DNA from: Planctomycetaceae bacterium
Lineage (GTDB): Bacteria > Planctomycetota > Planctomycetia > Isosphaerales > Isosphaeraceae
Assembly (NCBI GenBank): GCA_019232645.1
Contig: JAFANO010000523.1
Location: forward strand, 1-5,677
Direction: 5' to 3'
DNA length: 5,677 nt
Part shown: positions 1 to 5,453 of the stretch, one piece after another
Layout: each line of letters opens with the position of its first letter
Position numbering within the stretch: position 1 is the first letter of the stretch
The notes under the pieces: generated by a model
Databases searched by the model: none
What the model was told of the DNA's origin: nothing
Seen by the model: only the letters and a program-made list of their open reading frames with translations
Made by a program: the position numbers and the translations under genes

Positions 1-93
1 AAAACAGATCAACGCGCCGCGCGGGAGTTCGAGCGAGACGTCGCGGAGGTTGTGCTCGCGGGCGCCTCGGATCACGATGTCCGTCGTGGCCAT
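1..93 (-). CDS. uvrA: UvrA, excinuclease ABC subunit A (N-terminal 31 residues, runs off the left edge)
   Basis: UvrA is the damage-recognition ATPase of the UvrABC nucleotide excision repair complex in the cytoplasm. Reading the minus strand from the ATG at 93-91 gives a protein that starts [16 protein letters not shown] and continues with [10 protein letters not shown] and LICF. The pattern I-x-I-x-G-A-R-x-H-N-L-x-x-V, followed by L-P-R-x-x-L-I, is the conserved start of UvrA. The Walker A loop (GxSGSGKS) is expected just beyond the window edge. An AGGA at 107-104 (minus strand) lies 10 bases before the ATG and supports this start. The gene is transcribed away from the rest of the window and has its own promoter at 159-187. 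Only the extreme N-terminus is visible, so the size of the protein, including the enlarged UvrA forms of some planctomycetes, cannot be judged. Confidence 0.86.
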   Translation of the reverse strand, partial: MATTDIVIRGAREHNLRDVSLELPRGALICF

Positions 94-158
94 CCGTGGG
101 GGATCCTGGGTGAGCTTCGAATCCTGGAACCGGAGCCGATCCGGGCGGAGACGGTCAT

Positions 159-187
159 ACTATACACGTGTCAGTGGACCTTGTCTA
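159..187 (-). promoter_or_regulatory. Sigma70-type promoter for uvrA
   Basis: On the minus strand, TAGACA (187-182) and TATAGT (164-159) are separated by exactly 17 bases. Each hexamer matches the TTGACA/TATAAT consensus at five of six positions. Transcription would begin near 152, leaving a leader of about 60 bases before the uvrA ATG at 93. The spacer contains the perfect 8-base palindrome ACACGTGT (164-171), which touches the -10 element and could be an operator. No LexA box was recognised. The call rests on sequence match and position only. Confidence 0.5.
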
Positions 188-304
188 TATCCTACGTTTC
201 CCGTCCAGGCGACCGGATGTGGTCGTGCGGCAGATGGTGCAACGGAAGCGTCGCTCCCGGTAGGAGTGGACCTTGATGTGGCCTTGGGCGGTCTGGCCTC
301 TGGT

Positions 305-341
305 GGGGCATTGGGGATGGGGACAGGATTGGGCCTGGGGG
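305..341 (+). other. G-tract cluster, candidate G-quadruplex
   Basis: Five G runs follow one another on the plus strand: GGGG at 305-308, GGGG at 313-316, GGGG at 319-322, GGG at 331-333 and GGGGG at 337-341. The loops are 4, 2, 8 and 3 bases. This meets the usual four-tract G-quadruplex pattern. It sits in the stretch 188-463 between the uvrA promoter and the methyltransferase remnant, where no gene was recognised. Whether it folds or has a role is unknown; the local strand bias could also be chance in decaying DNA. Confidence 0.35.
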
Positions 342-463
342 TCCATGGTCTGGCTCCGACGGCATGCGATTGGTGGTCGCGATGCCCCCAGAATCAGCCT
401 TGGACTCCCTCTGAACCATCCCTTGTGCCCTTTTCACGGTTCCCTGGGGTGCTACCCGGCAAT

Positions 464-637
464 GCCTGCTCGACGAACAACCTCGCCCTCGCCATCCCGT
501 GCCACAGGGTGCTGCATCGCGACGGTACTCTATCCGGGGGTTATCACTGGGGTGATGCCCGGCAGCGCGTCCTGCTCGACCGGGAGGCGGCGGCGGTGTC
601 CGAAGGGTGCCCGACCCTTGGTGCCCAGGGCAAATAA
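464..637 (+). pseudogene. Ogt/Ada-type O6-alkylguanine-DNA methyltransferase, C-terminal remnant
   Basis: The frame starting at 464 encodes NACSTNN-like and LALAIPCHRVL segments followed by DGTLSGGYHWG and RQRVLLDREA, ending at TAA 635-637. This is the C-terminal active-site end of the alkyltransferase family, in which the PCHR cysteine (codon 500-502) accepts the methyl or alkyl group from O6-alkylguanine. The downstream G-Y-x-W-G and L-L-x-R-E-A features of the domain are also present, with one extra glycine before the tyrosine. The rest of the domain, normally 80 or more residues upstream with a G-T-x-x-S-Y stretch, is not found in this frame. A short G-A-T-R string just upstream (about 451-462) lies in a different frame, which would fit a small frame-disrupting deletion; this last point is tentative. 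No start codon with a ribosome binding site fits. The piece reads as the tail of a lost repair gene, not a working enzyme. Confidence 0.68.
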
Positions 638-693
638 GTCTCACCAGCGGCCTCCGGGGCGACGTCTGCTACCCGAATCGCGAGGCCGTTGAT

Positions 694-718
694 TGGAGGA
701 TGCAATCCCCGTCCTCCA
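694..718 (+). repeat. Short inverted repeat upstream of the HAD hydrolase gene
   Basis: TGGAGGA (694-700) and TCCTCCA (712-718) form a perfect 7-base-pair stem with an 11-base loop, about 60 bases before the ATG at 779. The left arm contains a GGAGG and is followed by an ATG at 700, but the frame from there does not look like a protein. The hairpin could be a leader structure or the fossil end of an upstream gene. No U-run follows, so it is not a convincing terminator. Confidence 0.25.
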
Positions 719-778
719 CCTTCGCAACGCGAGAGACTATCGATCAACCTTCGATTCCAGCTTTGGGAGTACCGGGAG

Positions 779-1606
779 ATGAGCGGACAAACGAAACCCA
801 TCGGCCGCCGGGATTCCCTCCAGGCCGGCATGGCGGTGACGGCGGCGTCCACGGGGCTGGTAGCCGGCAGTGCGGAGGCGCAGGAGGCGGAGAATCGAGC
901 CAAGGACCGATGGATGACGGGCAAGCCTTCGGTCCTGATCTTCGACGTCAACGAGACGCTGATCGACTTCGAGTCGATGCACCCGCTCTTCGAGCGCATC
1001 TTCGGCGACAAGCACGCGCTGCGCGAGTGGCTCGGCCACCTGATCATGTACTCGATGACGCTCACCCTGTCCGGCCTCTACAAGGACTACTTCTCGCTCG
1101 GCCAGGGCCTGCTCAGGATGGTCGGCGACATCCACAAGGTCGACGTCACGCCCGCCGACATCGAGGCGATCAAGCAGGGCATGCTGACGATGCCCGCCCA
1201 CCCCGACGTGAAGGAGGGGCTTGAGCAACTGAAGGGCGCCGGCTTCCGGATGGTGACCTTGACGAACTCTCCGCCCAACCCGCGCGGGAAGACCCCGCTG
1301 GAGAACGCCGGGCTGGCCGGATTCTTCGAGCGGCAGTTCAGCATCGAGACGGCCCGCGCCTACAAGCCCTCGCAGATCCTCTACCACATGGTGGCCCAGG
1401 AGCTGGACGTGCCGCCGTCCGCCTGCTGCATGATCGCCTGCCACGTCTGGGACACGATCGGGGCGCAGAGCGCCGGCCTCTCCGCCGGGCTGATCACCCG
1501 GCCGGGCAACGCGCCGCTGCCGGTGCCCGGCCTGCCGCAGCCGAACGTCGTGGCACAGGACCTTCCGGCCCTCGCTACCCAGATGATCAAGCTCTGGAAG
1601 TCCTGA
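779..1606 (+). CDS. Tat-exported haloacid dehalogenase type II-like HAD hydrolase
   Basis: The product is 275 residues. The ATG at 779 is preceded by GGGAG at 765-769 (9-base spacer). It opens a twin-arginine leader: GRRDSLQ at residues 9-15, a hydrophobic stretch to about 30 and an A-E-A cleavage site at 32-34. The mature part has HAD motif I FDVNETL with the expected nucleophile Asp56 and Thr60, motif II T162-N163 in TLTNS, Lys196 with Tyr202 in the YKPSQILY segment, and motif IV with Asp225 in VWDTIGA. Spacing matches L-2-haloacid dehalogenases, which hydrolyse 2-haloalkanoates to hydroxyacids with inversion through an aspartyl ester. However, the halide-binding arginine (Arg41 in L-DEX) aligns by eye with Leu95, and the usual Ser/Asn before motif IV are Ala220 and His222. 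These changes may mark a subfamily with another substrate. An extracytoplasmic HAD of this type is unusual. The gene begins the plus-strand cluster, 123 bases before the RclC-like gene. The family call is strong; the substrate is uncertain. Confidence 0.87.
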   Translation: MSGQTKPIGRRDSLQAGMAVTAASTGLVAGSAEAQEAENRAKDRWMTGKPSVLIFDVNETLIDFESMHPLFERIFGDKHALREWLGHLIMYSMTLTLSGLYKDYFSLGQGLLRMVGDIHKVDVTPADIEAIKQGMLTMPAHPDVKEGLEQLKGAGFRMVTLTNSPPNPRGKTPLENAGLAGFFERQFSIETARAYKPSQILYHMVAQELDVPPSACCMIACHVWDTIGAQSAGLSAGLITRPGNAPLPVPGLPQPNVVAQDLPALATQMIKLWKS

Positions 1607-1716
1607 GCTGACAGGCCGTGTCGTCCCGACATCGGGTCGCCGCCTCGCGCAAACGGCTGTTGATCGCACCCGGAATGGCAATGCCGCATTCTCGACGGAA
1701 GCGAGGGTCCTCAGGT

Positions 1717-1721
1717 GGGAG
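1717..1721 (+). promoter_or_regulatory. Ribosome binding site deciding the start of the RclC-like gene
   Basis: GGGAG lies 8 bases before the ATG at 1730. The alternative GTG start at 1715 overlaps this site and has no comparable Shine-Dalgarno sequence of its own, so 1730 is preferred. Confidence 0.6.
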
Positions 1722-1729
1722 ATCTTAAG

Positions 1730-2251
1730 ATGCTGGGCGACCGTCTGGGATCAATCGGGACGCACGTCGCCCGCTACGGGCTGGTCCTCGTGCTGCTCTG
1801 GATCGGCGGGATGAAGTTCACGGCCTACGAGGCCGAGGGCATCAGGCCGCTGGTGGCGAACAGCCCGCTGATGGGCTGGGTCTACGGGGTCATGAACGTG
1901 GGCGCCTTCTCCGCGCTGCTCGGCGTGGTCGAGATCGCCACCGGCTTGCTCATCGCCCTCCGGCCGCTCTGGCCGCTGGGCTCGGCCGCGGGAAGCGGGC
2001 TCGCGGCGGGGACGTTCCTCACGACGCTGACCTTCCTCGTCACGACGCCCGGATGGGAGCCGAGCCTCGGCGGCTTCCCGGCCCTGTCGGCGATGCCGGG
2101 GCAGTTCCTGCTCAAGGACGTCGTCCTGCTGGGGGTGACGATCTTCACGGCCGGCGAGGCGCTGGGGGCCGCCGGGTCACGTCGTGCCATCCCGGCGGCG
2201 GTCTCTCAAGCGAAGTCGTTGCCCATCGAGCCTTCGCCCACGACACGCTGA
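1730..2251 (+). CDS. DUF417/RclC-family inner-membrane protein
   Basis: The product is 173 residues and very hydrophobic, with about four membrane segments near residues 14-31, 57-77, 84-106 and 127-147. Family signatures are clear: [15 protein letters not shown] at 24-38, [10 protein letters not shown] at 41-50, [13 protein letters not shown] at 65-77, a TTPG turn at 105-108, GGFPALS at 114-120 and [12 protein letters not shown] at 124-135. This is the YkgB/RclC family (DUF417). In E. coli, RclC belongs to the rclABC set that protects against hypochlorous acid and related reactive chlorine species; its biochemical activity is not known. The extra tail after about residue 150 is polar and proline-rich and not conserved in the members I recall. 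The gene lies between a dehalogenase-like HAD enzyme and an alpha/beta hydrolase on the same strand, which suggests a shared halogen or oxidant stress role. The family is confident; the RclC function in this organism is inference. Confidence 0.86.
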   Translation: MLGDRLGSIGTHVARYGLVLVLLWIGGMKFTAYEAEGIRPLVANSPLMGWVYGVMNVGAFSALLGVVEIATGLLIALRPLWPLGSAAGSGLAAGTFLTTLTFLVTTPGWEPSLGGFPALSAMPGQFLLKDVVLLGVTIFTAGEALGAAGSRRAIPAAVSQAKSLPIEPSPTTR

Positions 2252-2318
2252 CGTCCAAAGGCCAGGGCACCACGCTGTACTCGACCTGGAAGCCCGATTG
2301 GCTCACCCGAATTCCCCG

Positions 2319-2501
2319 ATGGAGCCGAACTACCGCGGCGCGGCGGTGGAGTTCATGCGGCAGGTCATCGACGGCCGGATGGGCAACCTCGCCATGGTCC
2401 GCGAAGACGTGCCGTTCGTCACAGGCCGTCCCGCCACGACGTTCCGTCGGTTGGCGACAGAGAACCGGGAGACGCTTCTCCGGATCGCGAGTGAACGGTG
2501 A
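2319..2501 (+). pseudogene. NmrA-like NAD(P)-binding protein, C-terminal remnant
   Basis: A frame ending at TGA 2499-2501 encodes [17 protein letters not shown], then [19 protein letters not shown] and a short helix. The V-T-G-R-P-x-x-T-F pattern followed by an acidic/aromatic helix is how many NmrA-like, SDR-related NAD(P)-binding proteins end. The N-terminal Rossmann fold (GxxGxxG) is absent: upstream of about 2319 the frame gives arginine-rich text unlike a protein, and the DNA soon enters the end of the RclC-like gene. The piece therefore looks like the tail of a deleted gene. Its stop overlaps the AAGGAGA ribosome binding site of the next gene, so the lost gene was probably once co-transcribed with the alpha/beta hydrolase. 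The ATG at 2319 has no ribosome binding site, so expression as a 60-residue protein is unlikely. The family call rests on a short motif and is moderate. Confidence 0.5.
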
Positions 2502-2514
2502 AGGAGACGAGACG

Positions 2515-3480
2515 ATGATTCGCACGATCAGCCCCGGGATGATCCTGCCCCTTTTCGCCGCGTTGACGCTGGAGCAGGGCCTCCTCGTCCGCGCCGCCCC
2601 GCCATCGGCGGAGGTGCGCTACAAGACGGCGAAGGTCGGCGACATGGACATCTTCTATCGCGAATCGGGACCGAAGGACGCCCCGACCGTCCTCCTACTC
2701 CACGGCTTCCCGACCAGCTCGCAGATGTTCCGCAACCTGATCCCGGCCCTGGCCGACAGGTACCACGTGGTCGCGCCGGACTACCCCGGCTTCGGCCACA
2801 GCTCGATGCCCCCGCGCGACCGGTTCGCCTACACCTTCGACAACCTGGCGAAGGTCATCGACGACTTCACCGCGAAGCTCGGGCTGACGAGGTACGCGCT
2901 CTACGTCCAGGACTACGGCGCCCCCGTCGGCTATCGTCTGGCCGTCGCCCACCCGGAGCGGGTCACGGCCATCGTCGTGCAGAACGGCAACGCCTACGAC
3001 GAGGGGCTCGACAATGACTTCTGGAAGCCGATCAAGGCGTATTGGAAGGAGCCGAACAGCCGCGAGAAGCGGGACGCCCTCCGCTCCTTCCTGACCTACG
3101 ACGCGACCCGCTGGCAGTACACGCACGGCGTGAAGGACCCCGAGCTGGTCAGCCCGGACGGGCCGGCGCACGACCAGTTCCTTCTCGACCGCGAGGGGAA
3201 CGACGAGATCCAGCTCGACCTGTTCCTCAGCTACGGCAGCAACCCGCCGCTGTATCCGAAGTGGCAGGCCTACTTCCGCGAGCGCCAGCCCCCGATGCTG
3301 ATCGTCTGGGGCAAGAACGATCAGATCTTCCCGGTGGCCGGGGCCGAGCCGTACAAGCGCGACCTGAAGACGCTGGAATACCATCTGCTCGACGCCGGGC
3401 ACTTCGCCCTGGAGACCAACGGCGCCGAGATCGCCGGGCTGATGCGAGAATTCCTCGGCACACGCCCGGGCGGGAAGTGA
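2515..3480 (+). CDS. Alpha/beta hydrolase with Asp nucleophile (haloalkane dehalogenase/epoxide hydrolase superfamily), probably exported
   Basis: The product is 321 residues. The ATG at 2515 has a strong AAGGAGA at 2501-2507 (7-base spacer); the open frame extends to 2053, but that part overlaps the RclC-like gene. Residues 1-28 look like a Sec leader: MIRT, then a hydrophobic stretch ending VRAA. The fold signatures are in order: the oxyanion loop HGFPTSS at 63-69, [10 protein letters not shown] at 87-96, the nucleophile elbow [13 protein letters not shown] with Asp133, a cap region of about 160-250, the acid in WGKND (Asp269) and the catalytic histidine in DAGHFALE (His296). An aspartate nucleophile indicates an ester intermediate, as in haloalkane dehalogenases and epoxide hydrolases. 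Haloalkane dehalogenases usually carry a halide-binding Trp right after the Asp and Asn/Glu in place of the Phe of HGFP. Here these are Tyr134 and Phe65, which favours an epoxide hydrolase or another hydrolase. The leader distinguishes it from the usual, leaderless relatives of about 290 residues. It closes the plus-strand cluster. Confidence 0.88.
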   Translation: MIRTISPGMILPLFAALTLEQGLLVRAAPPSAEVRYKTAKVGDMDIFYRESGPKDAPTVLLLHGFPTSSQMFRNLIPALADRYHVVAPDYPGFGHSSMPPRDRFAYTFDNLAKVIDDFTAKLGLTRYALYVQDYGAPVGYRLAVAHPERVTAIVVQNGNAYDEGLDNDFWKPIKAYWKEPNSREKRDALRSFLTYDATRWQYTHGVKDPELVSPDGPAHDQFLLDREGNDEIQLDLFLSYGSNPPLYPKWQAYFRERQPPMLIVWGKNDQIFPVAGAEPYKRDLKTLEYHLLDAGHFALETNGAEIAGLMREFLGTRPGGK

Positions 3481-3499
3481 CCCGCGCGAGGGCATGCCG

Positions 3500-3673
3500 A
3501 TGTTCCGGGATCGCCGGGTCGGACGTGTTCGCGCCGATGACCCCGGGCCCGCGACGATGCCGTGTCCTTCGGCGTCGCTGGACCGGTCCCGTAACCCTCG
3601 GATCGACGAGGTCGGCCGGCTCCTCGACGAGAAACTCGCCCGGCTGGCCGAGGCGGGGATGACCCGGTCGTGA
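3500..3673 (+). CDS. Possible small ORF of 57 residues, unknown function
   Basis: An ATG at 3500 with GAGGG at 3488-3492 (7-base spacer) opens a 57-codon frame ending at TGA 3671-3673. The first half is basic and proline-containing and looks non-coding. The last 24 residues (RIDEVGRLLDEKLARLAEAG, then M-T-R-S) form a convincing amphipathic helix with codons ending mostly in G or C, like genuine coding DNA here. It starts 19 bases after the alpha/beta hydrolase stop. No family was recognised. It could be a real small protein, the C-terminal tail of a deleted gene, or chance in GC-rich DNA. Confidence 0.25.
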   Translation: MFRDRRVGRVRADDPGPATMPCPSASLDRSRNPRIDEVGRLLDEKLARLAEAGMTRS

Positions 3674-3729
3674 ACGGCCTCCGGTCGCGGATGTCCTGTT
3701 GCGGGGCCGGGACCCGTCGCCTCTCCGAA

Positions 3730-4069
3730 TCCCAGGGCGCCGCGCTTCTCGGCGATGAACCGGAGGTGATGCGCCAGGTGCTCGACCGCGCCGTTGACCA
3801 TCTGGGCGATCGTGCGTTCGCCCCGGTCGCCCACGATTCCCACCCGCCCCCACGCCCCTGGCGGCGAGGCGCCCAGGATGCGGGCCGTCTGCCGCCTGCT
3901 GAGGTCAAAGAGCCCGAGTTCTTCGTCGACGTCACGTTCGTGATACGCGAGCGCGGCCAGCATCAGGTCGGGCTTGACCCGGTCGGAGACGGGCCGTTCC
4001 CTCCGACAGCACGCGCTTGATCCGATGCGCGATGTTGGCATCCGTGTCGGCCAGGTGGCAGACGACCTC
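3730..4069 (-). pseudogene. DinB/YfiT-like family protein, frameshifted
   Basis: DinB-fold proteins are four-helix bundles with a three-histidine metal site; some act as thiol transferases and many have no known role. On the minus strand, one frame gives EVVCHLADTDANIAHRIKRV (4069-4010). The +1 frame then gives RPVSDRVKPDLMLAALAYH, ERDVDEELGLFDLSRRQ, ERTIAQMVNGAVEHLAHHLR and FIAEKRGALG (to about 3730). The expected metal histidines survive: the His of CHLAD (4057-4055) and the H-x3-H of EHLAHH (3780-3778 and 3768-3766). The two frames join if one base is removed from the CCC at 3999-4001 (plus strand), giving S-E-E-R-P-V-S. In addition, a TGA at 4072-4070 stands directly before the Glu codon of EVVCHL, where related proteins have a short W-S-x-x lead-in. 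The N-terminal 30-40 residues are not recognisable and no clear stop follows the last conserved residue. The gene is probably dead. A single-base assembly error could explain the frameshift but not the stop. Confidence 0.72.
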
Positions 4070-4072
4070 TCA

Positions 4073-4476
4073 GGGCGGGCACTGGGCCACGATTGCCCTC
4101 ATCCCTGACGCCCTCGACACCTCGGAGTCGTCGAGCCCCACCCCCGACTTCGTGATCGGGAGGCATAGGGTTTGCGACCGACATCCTCGCTTTTTCTGCA
4201 CTCCGCTCGGACCAGGGAGGGACGGGAGCATCCATGCACTATTGCCCAGCCGATGACCTGGGGATGGTTGGGCTGCTGGATGACTTGGTCGTGGTCGCCA
4301 GCTCGATTACCCAGACGCCGGAGAACCCGCACTGGAGAGCCGCGCCCCGGGATGCGATCGCCGAATCGCGCGAGGCCCGGCGCGTCGTCACGCGGCCCGA
4401 GCAGACGCCGAATGCGCACGATCGATCGGAATCAGGGATTTCTCGTTGGATCCTCAAGCCTGCTAGGGAGTCACTC
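4073..4476. other. Region without a recognised gene upstream of the Mn catalase
   Basis: About 400 bases between the DinB remnant and the catalase ATG. Open frames exist on both strands, including one from an ATG at 4234 that runs in frame into the catalase, but their translations are arginine- and proline-rich and match nothing I know. The missing N-terminus of the DinB gene should lie at the left side on the minus strand but was not found. The catalase promoter must be here or in the first bases upstream of 4470; no hexamer pair was good enough to call. Confidence 0.4.
4466..4470 (+). promoter_or_regulatory. Ribosome binding site deciding the Mn catalase start
   Basis: GGGAG lies 6 bases before the ATG at 4477. 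The upstream in-frame ATG at 4234 would add 81 residues with no resemblance to Mn catalases, so this site fixes the start. Confidence 0.65.
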
Positions 4477-5205
4477 ATGTTCGCGCACCGCAAGAAGCCA
4501 CTGTTCCCGGTCAAGGTCGGCGAGGTCAATCCGAAGTTCGCCCAGAAGCTGCTCGAGCAGTTCGGCGGCCGGTCGGGCGAGTTCACCGCGATGACCGAAT
4601 ACTTCGTCCAGAGCTTCGCCTGCGACAAGCCGGCCATCCGCGACATGCTCCTGGACATCGCCACCGAGGAGATCGGCCACCTGGAGATGGTCGGCCTGAT
4701 GGTCGAGCAGCTCCTCCGCGGGGCCGAGCGGGAGAGCGCCTACGAGAACACCTTGTTCTCGATGATGGGCAAGGGCCCGCAGTTCTGCGACTCGTTGGGC
4801 AACGCCTGGACCAGCGACTGGATCCGGGCCTCGGGCGACATCGTCGCCGACCTGAAACACAACGTCTCGGCCGAGGCCGGCGCCAAGATGGCCTACGACC
4901 GCCTGATCCGGCAGACCGACGACCCCGGCTGCAAGGAGACGCTCAACTACCTGATGACCCGCGAGATCTCCCACCAGCGGATGTTCCTCAAGGCGCTGGA
5001 CACCCTCGGCGGGATCACCGCGATGGAGGGGACGGTCAAGCCCGAGGCGGAGCTGAACACCTACTATAACCTGTCCCGCGACGGCCGGGGCGATCAGGGC
5101 ATCGGCGTCGACGAGCGGGGCCCGTGGAACGCCGAAGGCGAGTGGCAATTCGTCGACGAGCCCGAGGAGAAGCTCTCGGCCAAGGTCGAAGGGCCCGGGG
5201 CCTGA
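4477..5205 (+). CDS. Manganese (non-haem) catalase
   Basis: The product is 242 residues and converts two hydrogen peroxide to water and oxygen at a di-manganese centre in a ferritin-like four-helix bundle. All five expected metal ligands are present at family spacing: Glu35 in GGRSGEFTAM, Glu65 and His68 in TEEIGHLEMVGLM, Glu133 in VSAEAGAKMAYDRL, and His166 in TREISHQRMF. The 33-residue gap between the last two equals that between Glu148 and His181 of the Lactobacillus plantarum enzyme. Other family stretches include TDDPG at 147-151 and LYHN-like NTYYNLS at 194-200. Characterised members have about 266-300 residues; this one is shorter mainly after about residue 200, where the C-terminal tail that wraps neighbouring subunits is reduced. 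There is no signal peptide, so it should be cytoplasmic. It stands alone on the plus strand after about 1 kb of largely decayed DNA and probably has its own promoter. The hairpin at its stop codon is too weak to call a terminator. Confidence 0.95.
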   Translation: MFAHRKKPLFPVKVGEVNPKFAQKLLEQFGGRSGEFTAMTEYFVQSFACDKPAIRDMLLDIATEEIGHLEMVGLMVEQLLRGAERESAYENTLFSMMGKGPQFCDSLGNAWTSDWIRASGDIVADLKHNVSAEAGAKMAYDRLIRQTDDPGCKETLNYLMTREISHQRMFLKALDTLGGITAMEGTVKPEAELNTYYNLSRDGRGDQGIGVDERGPWNAEGEWQFVDEPEEKLSAKVEGPGA

Positions 5206-5453
5206 TTCGGGCCCGGTCGTCCGGTGACGGCCGGATACCATTGCGACCGCGGGTCTCCACGCCGATAATACCTTCGGTCCGGGGGACGGCGGTGTCGGGA
5301 GGCCCGCGCCGATCGAGATGGGCCGCGGATTTCACGCGGTAGGACGCGGATTCAAGAAGAGTCAAAGGAAAGAAATTCCCGTTGTCTTCGATCTGCGTCC
5401 TCCGTGGCGATTCGCGGCCATGTGGTTGCGAGGTCTCCGGACCTGGGGTTCGG
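5206..5453. other. Intergenic region between the Mn catalase and the transposase remnant
   Basis: No gene was recognised. The left part is GC-rich. From about 5351 to 5410 the composition changes to an A-rich then T/C-rich stretch (AAGAGTCAAAGGAAAGAAATT, split here at 5357-5377, then a GTCCTCCGTGG core at 5397-5407). It resembles dispersed non-coding text often seen near genes and IS copies in other genomes. The end of the IS remnant may begin anywhere in this interval; no terminal inverted repeat was found. Confidence 0.3.

Noticed and set aside
50..637. A 195-codon plus-strand frame as one complete protein
   Set aside because: Only the part from about 464 is recognisable. The start overlaps uvrA in antisense and the middle is glycine-rich low-complexity translation.
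689..778. N-terminal extension of the HAD protein
   Set aside because: It would place 30 unrelated residues before the twin-arginine leader, and GGGAG at 765-769 supports the ATG at 779.
737..1681. A 314-codon minus-strand frame opposite the HAD gene
   Set aside because: The plus-strand HAD gene has all family motifs; the antisense frame is an Arg/Val/Asp-rich shadow.
3470..3485. GCGGG/CCCGC hairpin over the hydrolase stop codon as a terminator
   Set aside because: It is a 5-base-pair stem without a T-run, expected by chance in GC-rich DNA.
2695..4041. A 448-codon minus-strand open frame across the alpha/beta hydrolase
   Set aside because: Only its first part (the DinB remnant) resembles a protein. 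The rest is the antisense of the hydrolase, kept open by high GC.
4234..4476. N-terminal extension of the Mn catalase from the ATG at 4234
   Set aside because: The added 81 residues do not resemble the family, and GGGAG at 4466-4470 marks the ATG at 4477.
5191..5214. GGGCCCG/CGGGCCC hairpin over the Mn catalase stop codon as a terminator
   Set aside because: The stem is only 7 base pairs with a 10-base loop, the arms are nearly self-complementary, and no T-run follows.
4471..5241. A 256-codon minus-strand frame opposite the Mn catalase
   Set aside because: It is the antisense shadow of a gene with all five metal ligands in place.
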